44,323 nt of DNA from Rubellimicrobium thermophilum DSM 16684 (lineage in GTDB: Bacteria; Pseudomonadota; Alphaproteobacteria; Rhodobacterales; Rhodobacteraceae): positions 1-44,323 of the forward strand of contig NZ_KE557327.1 in NCBI RefSeq assembly GCF_000442315.1, in the 5' to 3' direction. Position 1 is the stretch's first letter. The number at the start of each line of letters is the position of its first letter. A model generated the notes under the pieces. It saw only the letters and a list, made by a program, of their open reading frames with translations, made no database searches and had not been told where the DNA came from. A program made the translations under genes and the position numbers. Shown here one piece after another: positions 30,481 to 38,297 of the stretch.

Positions 30481-31716
30481 TCAGGCCGCCCGGTCGAGCC
30501 CGAAGGCGTCGTGCAGCGCCTGCACGGCCAGTTCCATGTATTTGCGGTCGATCAGGACGCTGATCTTGATCTCGCTGGTGGTGATGACCTTGATGTTGAT
30601 GTTCTCGGCCGCGAGCGCCCGGAACATCTGTGCGGCGACCCCGGCATGGGACCGCATGCCGATCCCCACCACGCTGACCTTCGCCACGCCCTGATCCTCC
30701 ACCAGATCGGCAAAGCTGTAGTCGCCCCGGGCGCGGGATTCCTCGATCGCCTTCCGGGCCCGCAGGACCTGATCGGTCGGGCAGGAGAAGGTCATGTCGG
30801 TGCGGCCGTCCTCGCTGATGTTCTGGACGATCATGTCCACATTGACCCCGGCTTCGGCCAGCGGGCCGAAGATCGCCGCGGCGATGCCGGGCCGGTCGGC
30901 GACCGAGGTCAGCGTCAGCTTCGCCTCGTCGCGCGAAAAGGCGATGCCCGCGACTGCCTTGCTTTCCATGATGTCCTCCTCGTCGCAGACCAGCGTTCCC
31001 TCATGCTCCTCCTCGGCCAGCGAGGAGAGCACGCGCAGTTTCACCTTGTAGCGCATGGCCAGCTCGACCGAGCGCGTCTGAAGCACCTTGGCCCCGAGCG
31101 AGGCCAGCTCCAGCATCTCCTCGAAGGCGATGCGGTCGAGCTTGCGCGCCTTCTCGCAGATGCGGGGATCGGTGGTATAGACCCCGTCCACATCGGTGTA
31201 GATGTCGCAGCGCACGGCATCGAAGGCCGCGGCGAAGGCCACCGCCGTGGTGTCCGATCCGCCCCGCCCCAGCGTCGTGATCCGCCCCTCGGGACTGATC
31301 CCCTGAAAGCCCGCGACGACCGCGACCTTCATCCCTTCGCGGAACTTGCGCAGGATGTTGTCGGTGGGGATGGCCTCGATGCGGGCATGGCCATGGGCCG
31401 AGGTCGTCTGCACCGGCACCTGCCAGCCCTGCCAGGACCGCGCCGGGATTCCCATCTCCTGAAGCCGCAGCGCCATCAGCCCGGCGGTCACATTCTCCCC
31501 CGAGGAGGTCACCGCGTCGTATTCGCGCGCGTCATAGAGCGGGGCCGTCTCCTGCACCCAGCCGACGAGCTTGTTCGTCTCCCCCGCCATGGCAGAGACG
31601 ATGACGATCACCTCATGGCCCCGTGCGACCTCGCGCGCCACGCGCTTGGCCGCACGGTGGATGCGGTCGAGATTGGCGACGGAGGTGCCGCCGAACTTCA
31701 TCACCAGGATGGACAT
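30481..31716 (-). CDS. lysC: Aspartate kinase
   Basis: 411-residue aspartokinase, first step of the Lys/Thr/Met branch. The kinase domain (1-245) has ILVMKFGGTSVANLDRI, TSSGENVTAGLMAL, GRGGSDTTAVAFAAAF and DIYTDVDGVYTTDPRIC. Two ACT domains (about 265-405) include LTLTSVADRPGIAAAIFGPL, SCPTDQ, and VSVVGIGMRSHAGVAAQMFRAL followed by ITTSEIKISVLI. Length and layout fit the lysine/threonine-sensitive type. AAAGGGG stands about 9 nt before ATG 31716. It is a single gene with about 480 bp of non-coding sequence upstream. Confidence 0.98.
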   Translation of the reverse strand: MSILVMKFGGTSVANLDRIHRAAKRVAREVARGHEVIVIVSAMAGETNKLVGWVQETAPLYDAREYDAVTSSGENVTAGLMALRLQEMGIPARSWQGWQVPVQTTSAHGHARIEAIPTDNILRKFREGMKVAVVAGFQGISPEGRITTLGRGGSDTTAVAFAAAFDAVRCDIYTDVDGVYTTDPRICEKARKLDRIAFEEMLELASLGAKVLQTRSVELAMRYKVKLRVLSSLAEEEHEGTLVCDEEDIMESKAVAGIAFSRDEAKLTLTSVADRPGIAAAIFGPLAEAGVNVDMIVQNISEDGRTDMTFSCPTDQVLRARKAIEESRARGDYSFADLVEDQGVAKVSVVGIGMRSHAGVAAQMFRALAAENINIKVITTSEIKISVLIDRKYMELAVQALHDAFGLDRAA

Positions 31717-31883
31717 GGAGAAGGCCCCTTTCGGCCCGCCCCTCTAGCGCGGGGTCCGGGCGGGGGCAACGGGGGGGCGACGGCCGGGAGGGCGGGCCGA
31801 CCCGGCAGAAATGTGTCCTTCCGGCAACAGTCCGGGGGCATCCGGGGTCCGGGGGGCGTCAACCTCCCGCGCGGATCGAGGTG

Positions 31884-31898
31884 TTAACCGAATCGTAA
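31884..31898. promoter_or_regulatory. CtrA-like site TTAA-N7-GTAA
   Basis: TTAACCGAATCGTAA lies in an AT-richer island about 170 bp upstream of lysC. It differs by one base from the alphaproteobacterial CtrA consensus TTAA-N7-TTAA. One match by eye in a window this size is weak evidence. Confidence 0.25.
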
Positions 31899-32048
31899 CC
31901 TTTCCATGGCAGAACCGGAGCCGGAACCGCCCTGCGGGTTCCCTGGCCTCCCGCCGCCGGCCAGGGCGCGCAGGCACGCCGCAGACAGGAACCGGACAAC
32001 GACGACAGGAGAGACAACAGGACGAACAGGAAGCCAGGACACCACCCC

Positions 32049-32084
32049 CAGCATGGACGACACAAGAGTCCAGCATGGACGACA
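32049..32084. repeat. 14-bp direct repeat, 22-bp period
   Basis: CAGCATGGACGACA occurs at 32049-32062 and 32071-32084, exactly two helical turns apart, in non-coding sequence between lysC and the DUF1178 gene. It could be a tandem operator or a slippage relic. Confidence 0.6.
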
Positions 32085-32197
32085 GGAGAGGGAGCTGCCC
32101 CGATCCGGCCCCGCGGGTTCTGCTCTGTCCGGGATGCACCGGGCCGATGCGCCGGGCTGTCCCCCGCCCGGGAGATCCGGGGGGGGCGTCGCCGGCC

Positions 32198-32620
32198 TCA
32201 GTTCGTCTGGCGGCGCGGCATGAAGGGCAGCGGGGCCACGGGAATCCCGTCCTCGATCAGCGAGCGCGCCTCTTCGGGGCGGGCCTCGCCCCAGATCGAA
32301 CGCTCGGGGGCGCGCCCTTCGTGGATCGCCCGGGCCTCGGCGGCGAAGGAGAGGCCGACATAATCGCTCTTCTCCTCGATCTGCCGCCGGATCTCGGCCA
32401 GCAGGGCCTCACGCAGGTCGCGCGGGGCGGACAGGGGCGGGGGCTCATCGGGCGATGCGGAGGTCACGGCCGGCGCCATCAGCGCCTTCTCGACCCGCGA
32501 GGATCCGCAGGTCGCGCAGGACAGAAGACCCCGCGCCGCGAGATCATCGAAGGCCGAGGCGGAGGCGAACCAGCTGTCGAAGGCATGGCCCTCCGCGCAG
32601 ATGAGGCTGTAGCGGATCAT
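32198..32620 (-). CDS. DUF1178 family protein
   Basis: 140-residue protein with the family opening MIRYSLICAEGHAFDSWF, in which a Cys and a CxxC (SCATCGSS, about residues 34-37) look like a small zinc-ribbon site. The middle is a low-complexity Pro/Ser segment. The C-terminal block (REALLAEIRRQIEEKSDYVG, FAAEARAIHEGRAPERSIWG and EEARSLIEDGIPVAPLP) is conserved in DUF1178. ATG 32620 has CGGAG 5 nt upstream. Function unknown; common and single-copy in Alphaproteobacteria. Confidence 0.9.
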   Translation of the reverse strand: MIRYSLICAEGHAFDSWFASASAFDDLAARGLLSCATCGSSRVEKALMAPAVTSASPDEPPPLSAPRDLREALLAEIRRQIEEKSDYVGLSFAAEARAIHEGRAPERSIWGEARPEEARSLIEDGIPVAPLPFMPRRQTN

Positions 32621-32940
32621 GGCCGCTCCGGTTATCCTCCGTCGGTGAGGCTTGTCGTCCTGCAACAAACATAGGCCGGCGCCGGGCGGACGCAACGGGG
32701 CCTGTGCCCGCCGGGTCTGCCGGGCCACGGGCCTGATCCGGTCTGCCCCCGCCGGCGTAGAAGAGTCGCCGGAAATGAGAGGGGCGGCAGCGCAGGGATC
32801 GCGCCAGAGCGGGCGCCGCCGGGCGCCGAGGGGGCGGCAGAAATGGTCAGGCCGGTCGGGCTGCCGCGGGGCGGCCGGCATGGCGGAAGGCGGACCGCGG
32901 ACGGAGACAACCGCAGGAGAACCGGAGGAGGAGAGAGGGG

Positions 32941-33514
32941 ATGCGGTCTCGCGTGACGGCCCTGGTGACGGCTCTGGTGACGGCCCTGGGCCTTGTCCTT
33001 GCTTCTGCAGGGGGTGCCCGGGGAGAGGAGGAGTCAGGCATGGCGGTGCCGGGGGATTTCCGCTTCGCCTCGATCGACGGGGGCGAGATCGGCTTTGCCG
33101 ACTGGGCCGGCCGGCCGGTCCTGGTGGTCAACACCGCCTCGCTCTGCGGCTATACGCCCCAGCTCGCCGATCTCCAGACCCTGTGGGAGGAATATGGGGC
33201 GCGCGGCCTCGTGGTCCTGGCCGTGCCGTCCGACAGCTTCCGTCAGGAGCTGGGCAGCGAAAGGGAGGTGAGCGAATTCTGCACCCTGCAATACGGCCTC
33301 ACCCTGCCGATGACCGCCATCACCCCGGTTGTCGGGGAACAGGCGCATCCCTTCTATCGCTGGCTGGCCCGGACGGCGGGTTTCGTCGCCCCGCTGGAAC
33401 TTCCACAAGGTCCTGATCGGCCGCGATGGGCAGGTCCTCGGCAGCTGGGGCCCGGGCGAGAGGCCGACGGGACAGGCGATTCGCCGGGCTGTGGAGGCGG
33501 CGCTGGGATCCTGA
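32941..33514 (+). CDS. Glutathione peroxidase-like thiol peroxidase, exported (one frameshift)
   Basis: 190 residues once an extra base in the CCCC run 33391-33394 is removed (reads GFVARWNFHKVLIGRDGQ). Residues 1-28 form a signal peptide; the mature part is a thioredoxin-fold GPx: VLVVNTASLCGYTPQ with the peroxidatic Cys, LAVPSDSF where classical enzymes have PCNQF, and the RWNF motif with catalytic Trp/Asn. It would reduce hydroperoxides in the periplasm. The signal peptide contains VTAL three times from a 12-bp triplication. GGAGGAGAGAGGGG precedes the ATG. The stop overlaps the presumed CTG start of the deacetylase gene. Confidence 0.88.
32953..32988 (+). repeat. Three 12-bp repeats in the signal peptide
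   Basis: GTGACGGCCCTG is repeated three times (the middle copy has one T for C), coding VTAL-VTAL-VTAL in the hydrophobic core of the peroxidase signal peptide. Gain or loss of a unit would keep frame and alter core length. Confidence 0.85.
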
Positions 33515-34662
33515 CGGCCTGCCCTGCCGGGGAAGGCCCGGGGCCGGTCTTCATCGGCTCGGAGATCTATCGCCGTTCGGGCTACGGCCCCTGGCATCCC
33601 CTGCGCATCCCGCGCGTGAGCACCGTGACGGATCTGGTCCGCGTCCTGGGGTGGCTTTCGCCCTCGCGCTTCCGTGCGGCGCCCTGCGCCCGGCCGGCCG
33701 CGCTGCACGCCTGGCACAGTCCGGCCTATGTGGCGGCCCTCGAACGGGCCGAGGCGGAACAGGCCGTGGACGCGCAGACCCGCGTCCGCCATGGGTTGGG
33801 GACAGTCTCGAACCCCGTCTTCCCCGGCATGTTCCGCCGCCCGGCGACGGGCGTGGGGGGGGTGATGCTGGCCGCCGCACTGCTGCGCGGGGGCGGGGTG
33901 GTCCATGTCCCCGGCGGGGGCACGCATCATGGCCTGCCGGATCGGGCCAGCGGCTTCTGCTATCTCAACGATCCGGTCTTCGCGGTGCTTGCGCTGCGGG
34001 CGGGTGGTGCGGCGCGGGTGGCCTATGTGGATCTCGATGCCCATCACCCGGACGGGGTGGAGCTGGCCTTTGCCGGCGATCCCGCCGTGCTGGTCCTGTC
34101 GGTGCATGAGGAGGGCCGCTGGCCCGGCACCGGAGCGCTGGAGGATTGCGGGGCGGGCGAAGTCTGGAACCTGCCGGTCCCGCGCGGGCTGCATGACGAC
34201 GACATGGCCCGCATCCTCGATGCGCTCGTGCTGCCGGCGGTGGAGCGTTTCCAGCCCGATGCGGTCGTGCTCCAGTGCGGGGCCGACGGTCTGCTCGAGG
34301 ATCCGCAGTCCCGCCTTGCGCTGTCCAACAATGCCCATGTCCGGGCGCTGCGGGCCCTGCGGCCGCTTTCCCCGCGTCTGATGGTCCTGGGCGGGGGCGG
34401 CTACAATCCCTGGTCCGTCGGCCGGGCCTGGGCGCGGCTGTGGGGAGAGATCCTGGGACAGCACGCGCCGGGCCGCCTGCCGCCCGAAGCCGAAGCCGTC
34501 CTGCGCGGCCTGCGCTGGGCGCGCCCCGGCGGAGGGCGCTTCGTGACCCCGCAGGAAGCCTGGGTGACGACGCTCGAGGATCCCTGGCGGGGCGGCGCTG
34601 CGACCGAAGGCGTGGCCGAGCGGCTTGCGGTCCTGCGGGCGCGGCTGTCCACCTGGATCTGA
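33511..34662 (+). CDS. AcuC/HDAC-like deacetylase, start codon uncertain
   Basis: About 383 residues of the zinc-dependent histone-deacetylase/acetoin-utilisation fold. Motifs: VPGGGTHHGLPDRASGFCYLN, ARVAYVDLDAHHPDGVE with the zinc-binding Asp and His, LQCGADGL with the third ligand, and LGGGGYNPWSVGRAW with the active-site Tyr. It likely deacetylates protein lysines or small acyl compounds. The family begins near VFIGSEIYRRSGYGPWHPL, yet no ATG, GTG or TTG is in frame before it. CTG 33511 overlaps the peroxidase stop (CTGA, 33511-33514) and mimics the ATGA/GTGA joints used elsewhere here; a base-call error or frameshift is equally possible. Confidence 0.9.
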   Translation: MTACPAGEGPGPVFIGSEIYRRSGYGPWHPLRIPRVSTVTDLVRVLGWLSPSRFRAAPCARPAALHAWHSPAYVAALERAEAEQAVDAQTRVRHGLGTVSNPVFPGMFRRPATGVGGVMLAAALLRGGGVVHVPGGGTHHGLPDRASGFCYLNDPVFAVLALRAGGAARVAYVDLDAHHPDGVELAFAGDPAVLVLSVHEEGRWPGTGALEDCGAGEVWNLPVPRGLHDDDMARILDALVLPAVERFQPDAVVLQCGADGLLEDPQSRLALSNNAHVRALRALRPLSPRLMVLGGGGYNPWSVGRAWARLWGEILGQHAPGRLPPEAEAVLRGLRWARPGGGRFVTPQEAWVTTLEDPWRGGAATEGVAERLAVLRARLSTWI

Positions 34663-34663
34663 A

Positions 34664-35020
34664 TCAGGGTTCCGAGGGCCCCGCGCGGTCGCGGATCGCG
34701 GCAAGATAGGGGGCCCCCTCGGTCAGGATCAGCCTTTCGAGCGCGCGGAAGGAGGCCAGCACCGCCTCTCCTTCCCGTGTCAGCCGCGCCCCGCCCCCGC
34801 CCTCGCCGCCTCGCGACAGCTCCACGAGGGGGGCGCGGAAGGCCCGGTTCGCCTCGACCACCAGCGTCCAGGCGCGCCGGTAGCTGAGCCCCATCGCCGC
34901 CGCCGCCGCGGCCACCGACCCCGTCTCGCGGATGCGGGCGAGAAGTTCGGCCTTGCCCGGGCCGAAATGTGCCGCCCCGCCAAGAAGGATACGCAGATGG
35001 ACAGGACCGGGGACAGGCAT
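34664..35020 (-). CDS. ModE-type winged-helix regulator without molybdate domain
   Basis: 118-residue protein matching the N-terminal DNA-binding domain of ModE (LysR-type HTH): LRILLGGAAHFGPGKAELLA, IRETGSVAAAAAAMGLSYRRAW, TLVVEANRAF and RLTREGEAVLASFR. The C-terminal Mop molybdate-binding domains are absent, so it either senses nothing itself or is a reduced ModE-like regulator. ATG 35020 is placed where the family begins; its ribosome site is poor. It lies 52 bp after dinB in the same direction and ends 1 bp from the deacetylase stop. Confidence 0.85.
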   Translation of the reverse strand: MPVPGPVHLRILLGGAAHFGPGKAELLARIRETGSVAAAAAAMGLSYRRAWTLVVEANRAFRAPLVELSRGGEGGGGARLTREGEAVLASFRALERLILTEGAPYLAAIRDRAGPSEP

Positions 35021-35072
35021 GGCGGCAGCATCGGCAGAAGGACGGGCGGGCGCAAGGGCCTGCAGGGCCTGT

Positions 35073-36338
35073 TCAGCGCAGGGCCCGGCCCTTGAGGATC
35101 GCCCCCTGGCCGAACCGGGCGCGGATCGCATCGGCGGCGCGTTCGGCCGCCTCGTGCCGGGCAGCGAGGGGGTCGAGAAGGTCCCGGTCGCGGTCGGCCT
35201 GCGCGGCCGGAGCGATCTCGGCCAGCCCGACCCCGATCAGACGGAAGGGCCCCGGATCGGCCACCTGATCGAGCAGGATCCGCGCCGCGCGATAGAGCCG
35301 CTCGGCCAGCTGCGTGGGCTCGCGCAGCGCGCTGCGCCGGACGAGCAGGCTGTGATCCGCGCGCTTGAGCCGGAGCAGGACAAGACGCCCCGCAACCGCC
35401 CTGGCCTTGGCCCGGGCCGAGACCTTCTCCGACAGCCGCCACAGATGCCCGGCGAGTGCGTCGCGGTCGGCGATGTCCTCGGGAAAGGTCGTCTCGTTCG
35501 AGAGGCACCGGGGATCGCGCTCGGGGCACACGGGCCGGTCGTCCTCGCCCCGGGCCAGATGCCATAGCCTCTCTCCCGCCACGCCGAAGCGGGCCCGCAG
35601 CGCCTGCCGGTCCCGGTGCAGCAGATCGCCGATGCGGTGGATGCCGGCCTGGGCGAGGGCCGCCTGGCCGGCCGCGCCGATACCCCACAGCAACCCCACC
35701 TCCTGCCGGGCGAGAAAGCCGGGCGCATCGGAGCGCCCCAGAACGGAGAAACCGCGCGGCTTGTCGAGATCGGAGGCGATCTTGGCGAGGAACTTGTTGT
35801 AGCTGAGCCCCACCGAAGCGGTCAGACCCAGGTCACGCTCGATCTCTCGTGTCAGGCGGGCCAGCAGGACCGCCGCGGGCGCACCATGGAGCCGCGTCGT
35901 GCCGCGCAGGTCCAGGAAGGCCTCGTCGAGCGAAAGCGGCTCGACCCGGTCGGTGAGGGCCTCCATCCGGTCCCGGATGGCGCGGGAGACCGCAGCATAA
36001 GCGTCGAAGCGGGGACTGATCACGACCGCATCGGGGCAGAGCCGGCGCGCCTCGAACATCGGCATGGCCGAGCGGACCCCGCGCAGGCGGGCCAGATAGC
36101 AGGCCGTGGAGACGACGCCGCGCCGTCCCCCGCCGACGATCACCGGCCGGTCGCGCAGGGAGGGGTCGTCGCGCTTCTCGACCGAGGCGTAGAAGGCATC
36201 GCAATCGACATGGGCGATCTCCAGCGACCACAGTTCCGGGTGGGACAGGATCCGCGGCGATCCGCAGCCGGGGCAGCGGCGCGGAGGGGCCGCGGCCCCG
36301 TCGAATCGGGCCAGACAGTCGCGGCAGAGCGCAGGCAT
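35073..36338 (-). CDS. dinB: DNA polymerase IV (Y-family)
   Basis: 421-residue translesion polymerase. A 35-residue N-terminal zinc knuckle (ALCRDCLARF, then CPGCGSPRI) precedes the catalytic core, a form common in Rhodobacterales. Core motifs: IAHVDCDAFYASVEKRDDPS with the first catalytic Asp, GVVSTACYLARLRGVRSAMP, and EPLSLDEAFLDLRG with the SLDEA acidic pair. The thumb is VGLSYNKFLAKIASDLDKP; the little-finger domain includes LSNETTFPEDI. Three GTTC repeats at the LexA spacing sit 29-54 bp upstream of the ATG, so SOS control is likely. Confidence 0.96.
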   Translation of the reverse strand: MPALCRDCLARFDGAAAPPRRCPGCGSPRILSHPELWSLEIAHVDCDAFYASVEKRDDPSLRDRPVIVGGGRRGVVSTACYLARLRGVRSAMPMFEARRLCPDAVVISPRFDAYAAVSRAIRDRMEALTDRVEPLSLDEAFLDLRGTTRLHGAPAAVLLARLTREIERDLGLTASVGLSYNKFLAKIASDLDKPRGFSVLGRSDAPGFLARQEVGLLWGIGAAGQAALAQAGIHRIGDLLHRDRQALRARFGVAGERLWHLARGEDDRPVCPERDPRCLSNETTFPEDIADRDALAGHLWRLSEKVSARAKARAVAGRLVLLRLKRADHSLLVRRSALREPTQLAERLYRAARILLDQVADPGPFRLIGVGLAEIAPAAQADRDRDLLDPLAARHEAAERAADAIRARFGQGAILKGRALR

Positions 36339-36366
36339 GCCTCAGGATAGCGCGTCCCGGGCATTT

Positions 36367-36392
36367 GTTCAATATATGTTCTATATATGTTC
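36367..36392. promoter_or_regulatory. Overlapping LexA operators, GTTC-N7-GTTC-N7-GTTC
   Basis: GTTC occurs at 36367, 36378 and 36389, each separated by exactly seven A/T bases. GTTC-N7-GTTC is the established LexA box of Alphaproteobacteria, so this is two operators sharing the middle half-site. It lies 29 bp before the dinB ATG and 181 bp before the SPFH gene start, in an island far richer in A and T than its surroundings. Confidence 0.88.
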
Positions 36393-36572
36393 ATTATTTG
36401 ATCCAGAATGCGGCATGGATCAGGCGGCCGGGCCGGCGAGGGGCTGCGCCTGGGCGGCGGGCCCGCCCCATGGCGGGAGAGACGAGCAGAGGGGCCTCAA
36501 GCATTTCGTGCTGGACCGGGCCGCGCCCTGTCATATCCTCGGATACCGCAAGACAGTTCCGGACGCTTTCGC

Positions 36573-37472
36573 ATGCCTACCCAGGAGTCTTCAGACCTCG
36601 CCTCGGGCACGTCGATCGTGCTTGTCTTCCTGGCCCTTCTTGTCCTTCTTGCCCTCATCCGCGGCATCCGCGTGGTGCCCCAGTCGGAGAAATTCGTCGT
36701 CGAACGCTTCGGGCGGCTGCGTGCGGTGCTGAGCCCGGGCCTCAACCTGATCGTGCCCTTCCTCGATCGCGTGGCGCACAGGGTCTCGATCCTCGAGCGG
36801 CAGCTGCCCACATCCAAGCTCGACGCGATCACCTCGGACAATGTGCTCGTCTCGGTGGATACTTCGGTGTTCTACCGGATCGTCGAGCCGGAGAAGACGG
36901 TCTATCGCATCCGCGATATCGATGCCGCGATCGCCACGACGGTGGCGGGGATCGTCCGCTCCGAGATCGGGCGGATGGAGCTTGACCATGTGCAGTCGAA
37001 CCGCGCCCAGCTCATCGCCGCGGTCAAGGCGCAGCTGGCCGACCAGGTGGACGACTGGGGGATCGAGGTGACGCGGGCCGAGATCCTCGATGTCAATCTC
37101 GACGAGGCGACGCGCGCGGCCATGCTCCAGCAGCTCAATGCCGAGCGGGCGCGCCGGGCGCTGGTGACCGAGGCCGAAGGGCGCAAGCGCGCGGTGGAGC
37201 TGCAGGCGGATGCCGATCTGTATGCCGCCGAGCAGCAGGCCAAGGCGCGCCGCATCGCCGCCGATGCCGAGGCCTATGCGACGGCCGTGGTCGCCGAAGC
37301 GATCGGCCGCAACGGCATCGAGGCGGCGCAGTATCAGGTGGCCCTCAAGCAGGTGGAGGCGCTGCAGGCGCTGGGACAGGGCGAGGGGCAGCGGGTCATC
37401 GTCGTTCCTGCATCCGCCCTCGAGGCCTTCGGCGATGCCTTCCGCTTCTTCGGCGGGGGAGGCCGGGCATGA
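36573..37472 (+). CDS. SPFH/band 7 membrane protein (stomatin, QmcA-like)
   Basis: 299-residue protein: one N-terminal membrane helix (IVLVFLALLVLLALIRGI), then the SPFH domain (IRVVPQSEKFVVERFGRL, LNLIVPFLDRVAHRVSILE, VDTSVFYRIVEPEKTVYRI, EIGRMELDH), then a long Ala/Glu/Arg coiled coil (ADADLYAAEQQAKARRIAAD) and a hydrophobic end. It forms large oligomeric membrane scaffolds and often modulates FtsH-type proteolysis. ATG 36573 is where homology starts; ribosome site weak. It is coupled to the NfeD gene by an ATGA overlap, the classic stomatin-NfeD pair. Confidence 0.93.
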   Translation: MPTQESSDLASGTSIVLVFLALLVLLALIRGIRVVPQSEKFVVERFGRLRAVLSPGLNLIVPFLDRVAHRVSILERQLPTSKLDAITSDNVLVSVDTSVFYRIVEPEKTVYRIRDIDAAIATTVAGIVRSEIGRMELDHVQSNRAQLIAAVKAQLADQVDDWGIEVTRAEILDVNLDEATRAAMLQQLNAERARRALVTEAEGRKRAVELQADADLYAAEQQAKARRIAADAEAYATAVVAEAIGRNGIEAAQYQVALKQVEALQALGQGEGQRVIVVPASALEAFGDAFRFFGGGGRA

Positions 37473-37741
37473 GCCTGTGGGCCATCTGGTGGGTCTGGGT
37501 CGTGCTGGCCGTCCTGCTCGGGATGATCGAGGTGCTGCTGCCGGTCTTCGTCTTTCTCGGTTTTGCGGCCGGGGCGCTGGCGACCGGGGTCCTCGTGGCG
37601 CTGGGGCTGGATCTCGGTCTGGGCGGCACGCTGCTTCTCTTTGCGCTGCTCTCGGGGGCGGGCTATCTCGGCCTGCGCCGCGCGCTCGGGCGGCAGGGCG
37701 GCCGGATGCGCATCATCCGCCGCGACATCAACGATGACTGA
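37469..37741 (+). CDS. Short NfeD-like membrane protein
   Basis: 90-residue protein with two to three hydrophobic helices (VWVVLAVLLGMIEVLLPVFV, VLVALGLDLGLGGTLLLFAL), the layout of the short NfeD class that lacks both the protease and the soluble OB domain. It begins WAIWWVWVVLAVLLGMIE, typical of partners of SPFH proteins. It starts inside the stop of the SPFH gene (ATGA, 37469-37472). It probably forms a membrane complex with that protein. Confidence 0.9.
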   Translation: MSLWAIWWVWVVLAVLLGMIEVLLPVFVFLGFAAGALATGVLVALGLDLGLGGTLLLFALLSGAGYLGLRRALGRQGGRMRIIRRDINDD

Positions 37742-37763
37742 CGCCTCTCAACCCCTTCCCCGG

Positions 37764-37791
37764 AAAACCGCGACGGCAAAACCGCGACGGC
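37764..37791. repeat. Tandem 14-bp duplication
   Basis: AAAACCGCGACGGC is repeated exactly, head to tail, in the short gap after the NfeD gene. It is non-coding and looks like a recent slippage duplication. Confidence 0.8.
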
Positions 37792-37857
37792 GCGCCCCGG
37801 TAGGCCCGGGAACGCGCCGTCCGCATGCCCAGCGGGCCACGGTCGCCGGGCATGCGG
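37788..37857. terminator. Two successive hairpins between convergent genes
   Basis: CGGCGCG...CGCGCCG (37788-37794 with 37813-37819) and CCGCATGCCC...GGGCATGCGG (37821-37830 with 37848-37857, perfect 10-bp arms, 17-nt loop) lie between the NfeD gene and the convergent small gene at 37872-38075. They suit a bidirectional terminator. Confidence 0.5.
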
Positions 37858-37871
37858 GCCGCCGCCATCCC

Positions 37872-38075
37872 TCAACGGGGACGGAGACGGCCGGAGTCGG
37901 ACTGGCGCAGCGCCGCCTCGGCCAGTGCCGCCGCGATCCAGTCGCGCGGGGCGCCGGCCGGCCCGCAGACACGGGCCGGATAGCGGTAGGTGATGCCGTC
38001 CCGTGTCACGTCCACCCGGCCCTCATAGACGCCGCGCAGCGGATCATAGGTCATCGACTTGAGCCGCACTGTCAT
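37872..38075 (-). CDS. Small conserved-looking hypothetical protein
   Basis: 67-residue soluble protein, unrecognised. It reads like a real gene: a GGGAAAG ribosome site about 9 nt before ATG 38075, ordinary amino-acid usage unlike the Arg/Pro-rich shadow frames, and a compact beta-rich N half (TVRLKSMTYDPLRGVYEGRV, then DVTRDGITYRYPARV) followed by an amphipathic helix (DWIAAALAEAALRQ). It lies downstream of pyrF in the same direction with a 222-bp gap, and ends at a probable bidirectional terminator. Confidence 0.65.
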   Translation of the reverse strand: MTVRLKSMTYDPLRGVYEGRVDVTRDGITYRYPARVCGPAGAPRDWIAAALAEAALRQSDSGRLRPR

Positions 38076-38260
38076 CCTGTCTTTCCCTGATCCTGTTCAC
38101 GAGGGACAACGAAGGAGAGGCGGAAAGGTTGCATGGGACGGGCCGGCCCGGTTCCCGCCGGGCCCGGCAGACGGCGCCGGCAGCCGGGCGCGACGGCATC
38201 CTGGCGCCGTGCCGCCTGGCAGGGCCATCGGATGGGGCAGGGGATGCTGCCCGAAAGGGC

Positions 38261-38280
38261 GGGCCCTCTTCGCCGGGCCC
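38261..38280 (-). terminator. Hairpin after pyrF
   Basis: GGGCCC-TCTTCGCC-GGGCCC starts 18 bp past the pyrF stop in the minus direction. There is no T-run; a strong GC stem is the only support. Confidence 0.4.
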
Positions 38281-38297
38281 CCGTCCGCGCAGGCCTC

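Larger units (their letters stand above)
31717..32197. other. 481-bp gene-free region upstream of lysC
   Basis: Holds the lysC 5' region, a CtrA-like half-site pair and a 14-bp direct repeat (listed separately). ORFs exist on both strands here but are Pro/Arg/Gly-rich, lack ribosome sites and resemble no family, so none is called. No lysine riboswitch or tRNA structure is recognisable. Confidence 0.5.

Noticed and set aside
31744..32223. Possible small genes in the region upstream of lysC, both strands
   Set aside because: Frames are Pro/Arg/Ser-rich, lack ribosome sites and resemble no family.
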